A stretch of DNA of 5,487 nt, taken from Bacillota bacterium. GTDB taxonomy: Bacteria; Bacillota; Dehalobacteriia; UBA4068; UBA4997. Below the pieces are notes generated by a model. It was not told where the DNA came from. It saw nothing but the letters and a program-made list of their open reading frames with translations, and did not search any database. Position numbers and translations under genes: made by a program. Where the stretch lies: NCBI GenBank assembly GCA_017398165.1, contig JAFQHB010000147.1, positions 1 to 5,487 of the forward strand. The letters are read 5' to 3'. Each line of letters starts with the position of its first letter. Position 1 is the stretch's first letter. Shown piece by piece: positions 5,380 through 5,487 of the stretch.

Positions 5380-5487
5380 CCCAATCCTGCGCCAAGGTAC
5401 ATACAATGTGGATATCTTTCAGGTCCGGATTGTTTGCCATCCAAATCTGCGCCACTCTGGGGCCGCGCATCTCCAACTCCTTAAAGG
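5380..5487. other. Edge segment not continuous with RNase J
   Basis: None of the three minus-strand frames here encodes the expected RNase J sequence. In the frame matching the RNase J part a TGA lies at about 5413-5415. Another minus frame is open from the window edge (5485) to a TAA at 5363-5365. It gives a protein-like stretch, FKELEMRGPRVAQIWMANN then PDLKDIHIVCTLAQDW, that I do not recognise. The segment may be the 3' end of a different gene joined here by rearrangement, or a chimeric contig end. Confidence 0.5.

Noticed and set aside
5380..5406. TTG at 5406 as the start of a short RNase J-like protein
   Set aside because: There is no ribosome binding site upstream, and the nine extra residues do not match the family. 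The product would lack the catalytic N-terminal domain.
4723..5484. Plus-strand open frame of 253 codons over RNase J
   Set aside because: It is antisense to the conserved RNase J C-terminus and contains no recognisable motif.
5371..5487. Intein or intron inserted in rnj
   Set aside because: The residues before the rnj part (VPWRRIG, then S) lack the His-Asn ending of an intein, and no intron 3' end structure is visible. The window is too short beyond 5380 for more.

Overview
The window holds one block of genes, all on the minus strand, so they are read from high to low coordinates. In transcription order they are: the 3' part of a ribonuclease J gene; a ClpP-like TepA/YmfB peptidase gene; a small ylzJ-like gene; a complete ftsK/spoIIIE DNA-translocase gene; and the 5' part of a gene for a protein with a RodZ/YmfM-type helix-turn-helix domain. 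This order (rnj, tepA, ylzJ, ftsK/spoIIIE, then a RodZ-like HTH gene) is the known housekeeping neighbourhood of Bacillota around the B. subtilis ymfA-ymfB-ylzJ-spoIIIE-ymfM region. The high GC, good AAGGAGG-type ribosome binding sites and the close spacing of ftsK and the HTH gene would fit the Negativicutes. That placement is an inference from memory, not a search result.

Region by region: 5380-5487 is an outer edge that does not continue the RNase J reading frame. 4738-5379 is the RNase J C-terminal half. 4580-4737 is a spacer with a convincing intrinsic terminator and then a possible structured tepA leader. 3647-4579 is tepA, and 3416-3631 is ylzJ, only 15 nt downstream of tepA. 3295-3415 is a spacer with a weak promoter candidate, a GC hairpin and a perfect-spacing 14-bp tandem repeat. 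679-3294 is ftsK. 556-678 is a spacer with short direct and inverted repeats. 1-555 is the HTH gene, running off the window. The long open frames on the plus strand (up to about 420 codons) are antisense shadows of these genes.

Functionally this is core biology: RNA decay (RNase J), proteolysis (TepA), chromosome translocation at the septum (FtsK) and a possible morphogenesis regulator. I see no mobile element, CRISPR array, RNA gene or defence system. The points that merit a second look are the abrupt loss of RNase J similarity at about 5380, the unusual N- and C-terminal extensions of TepA (including a Cys/His cluster), the HTH protein's non-canonical downstream region, and the small repeat or hairpin structures in each spacer.
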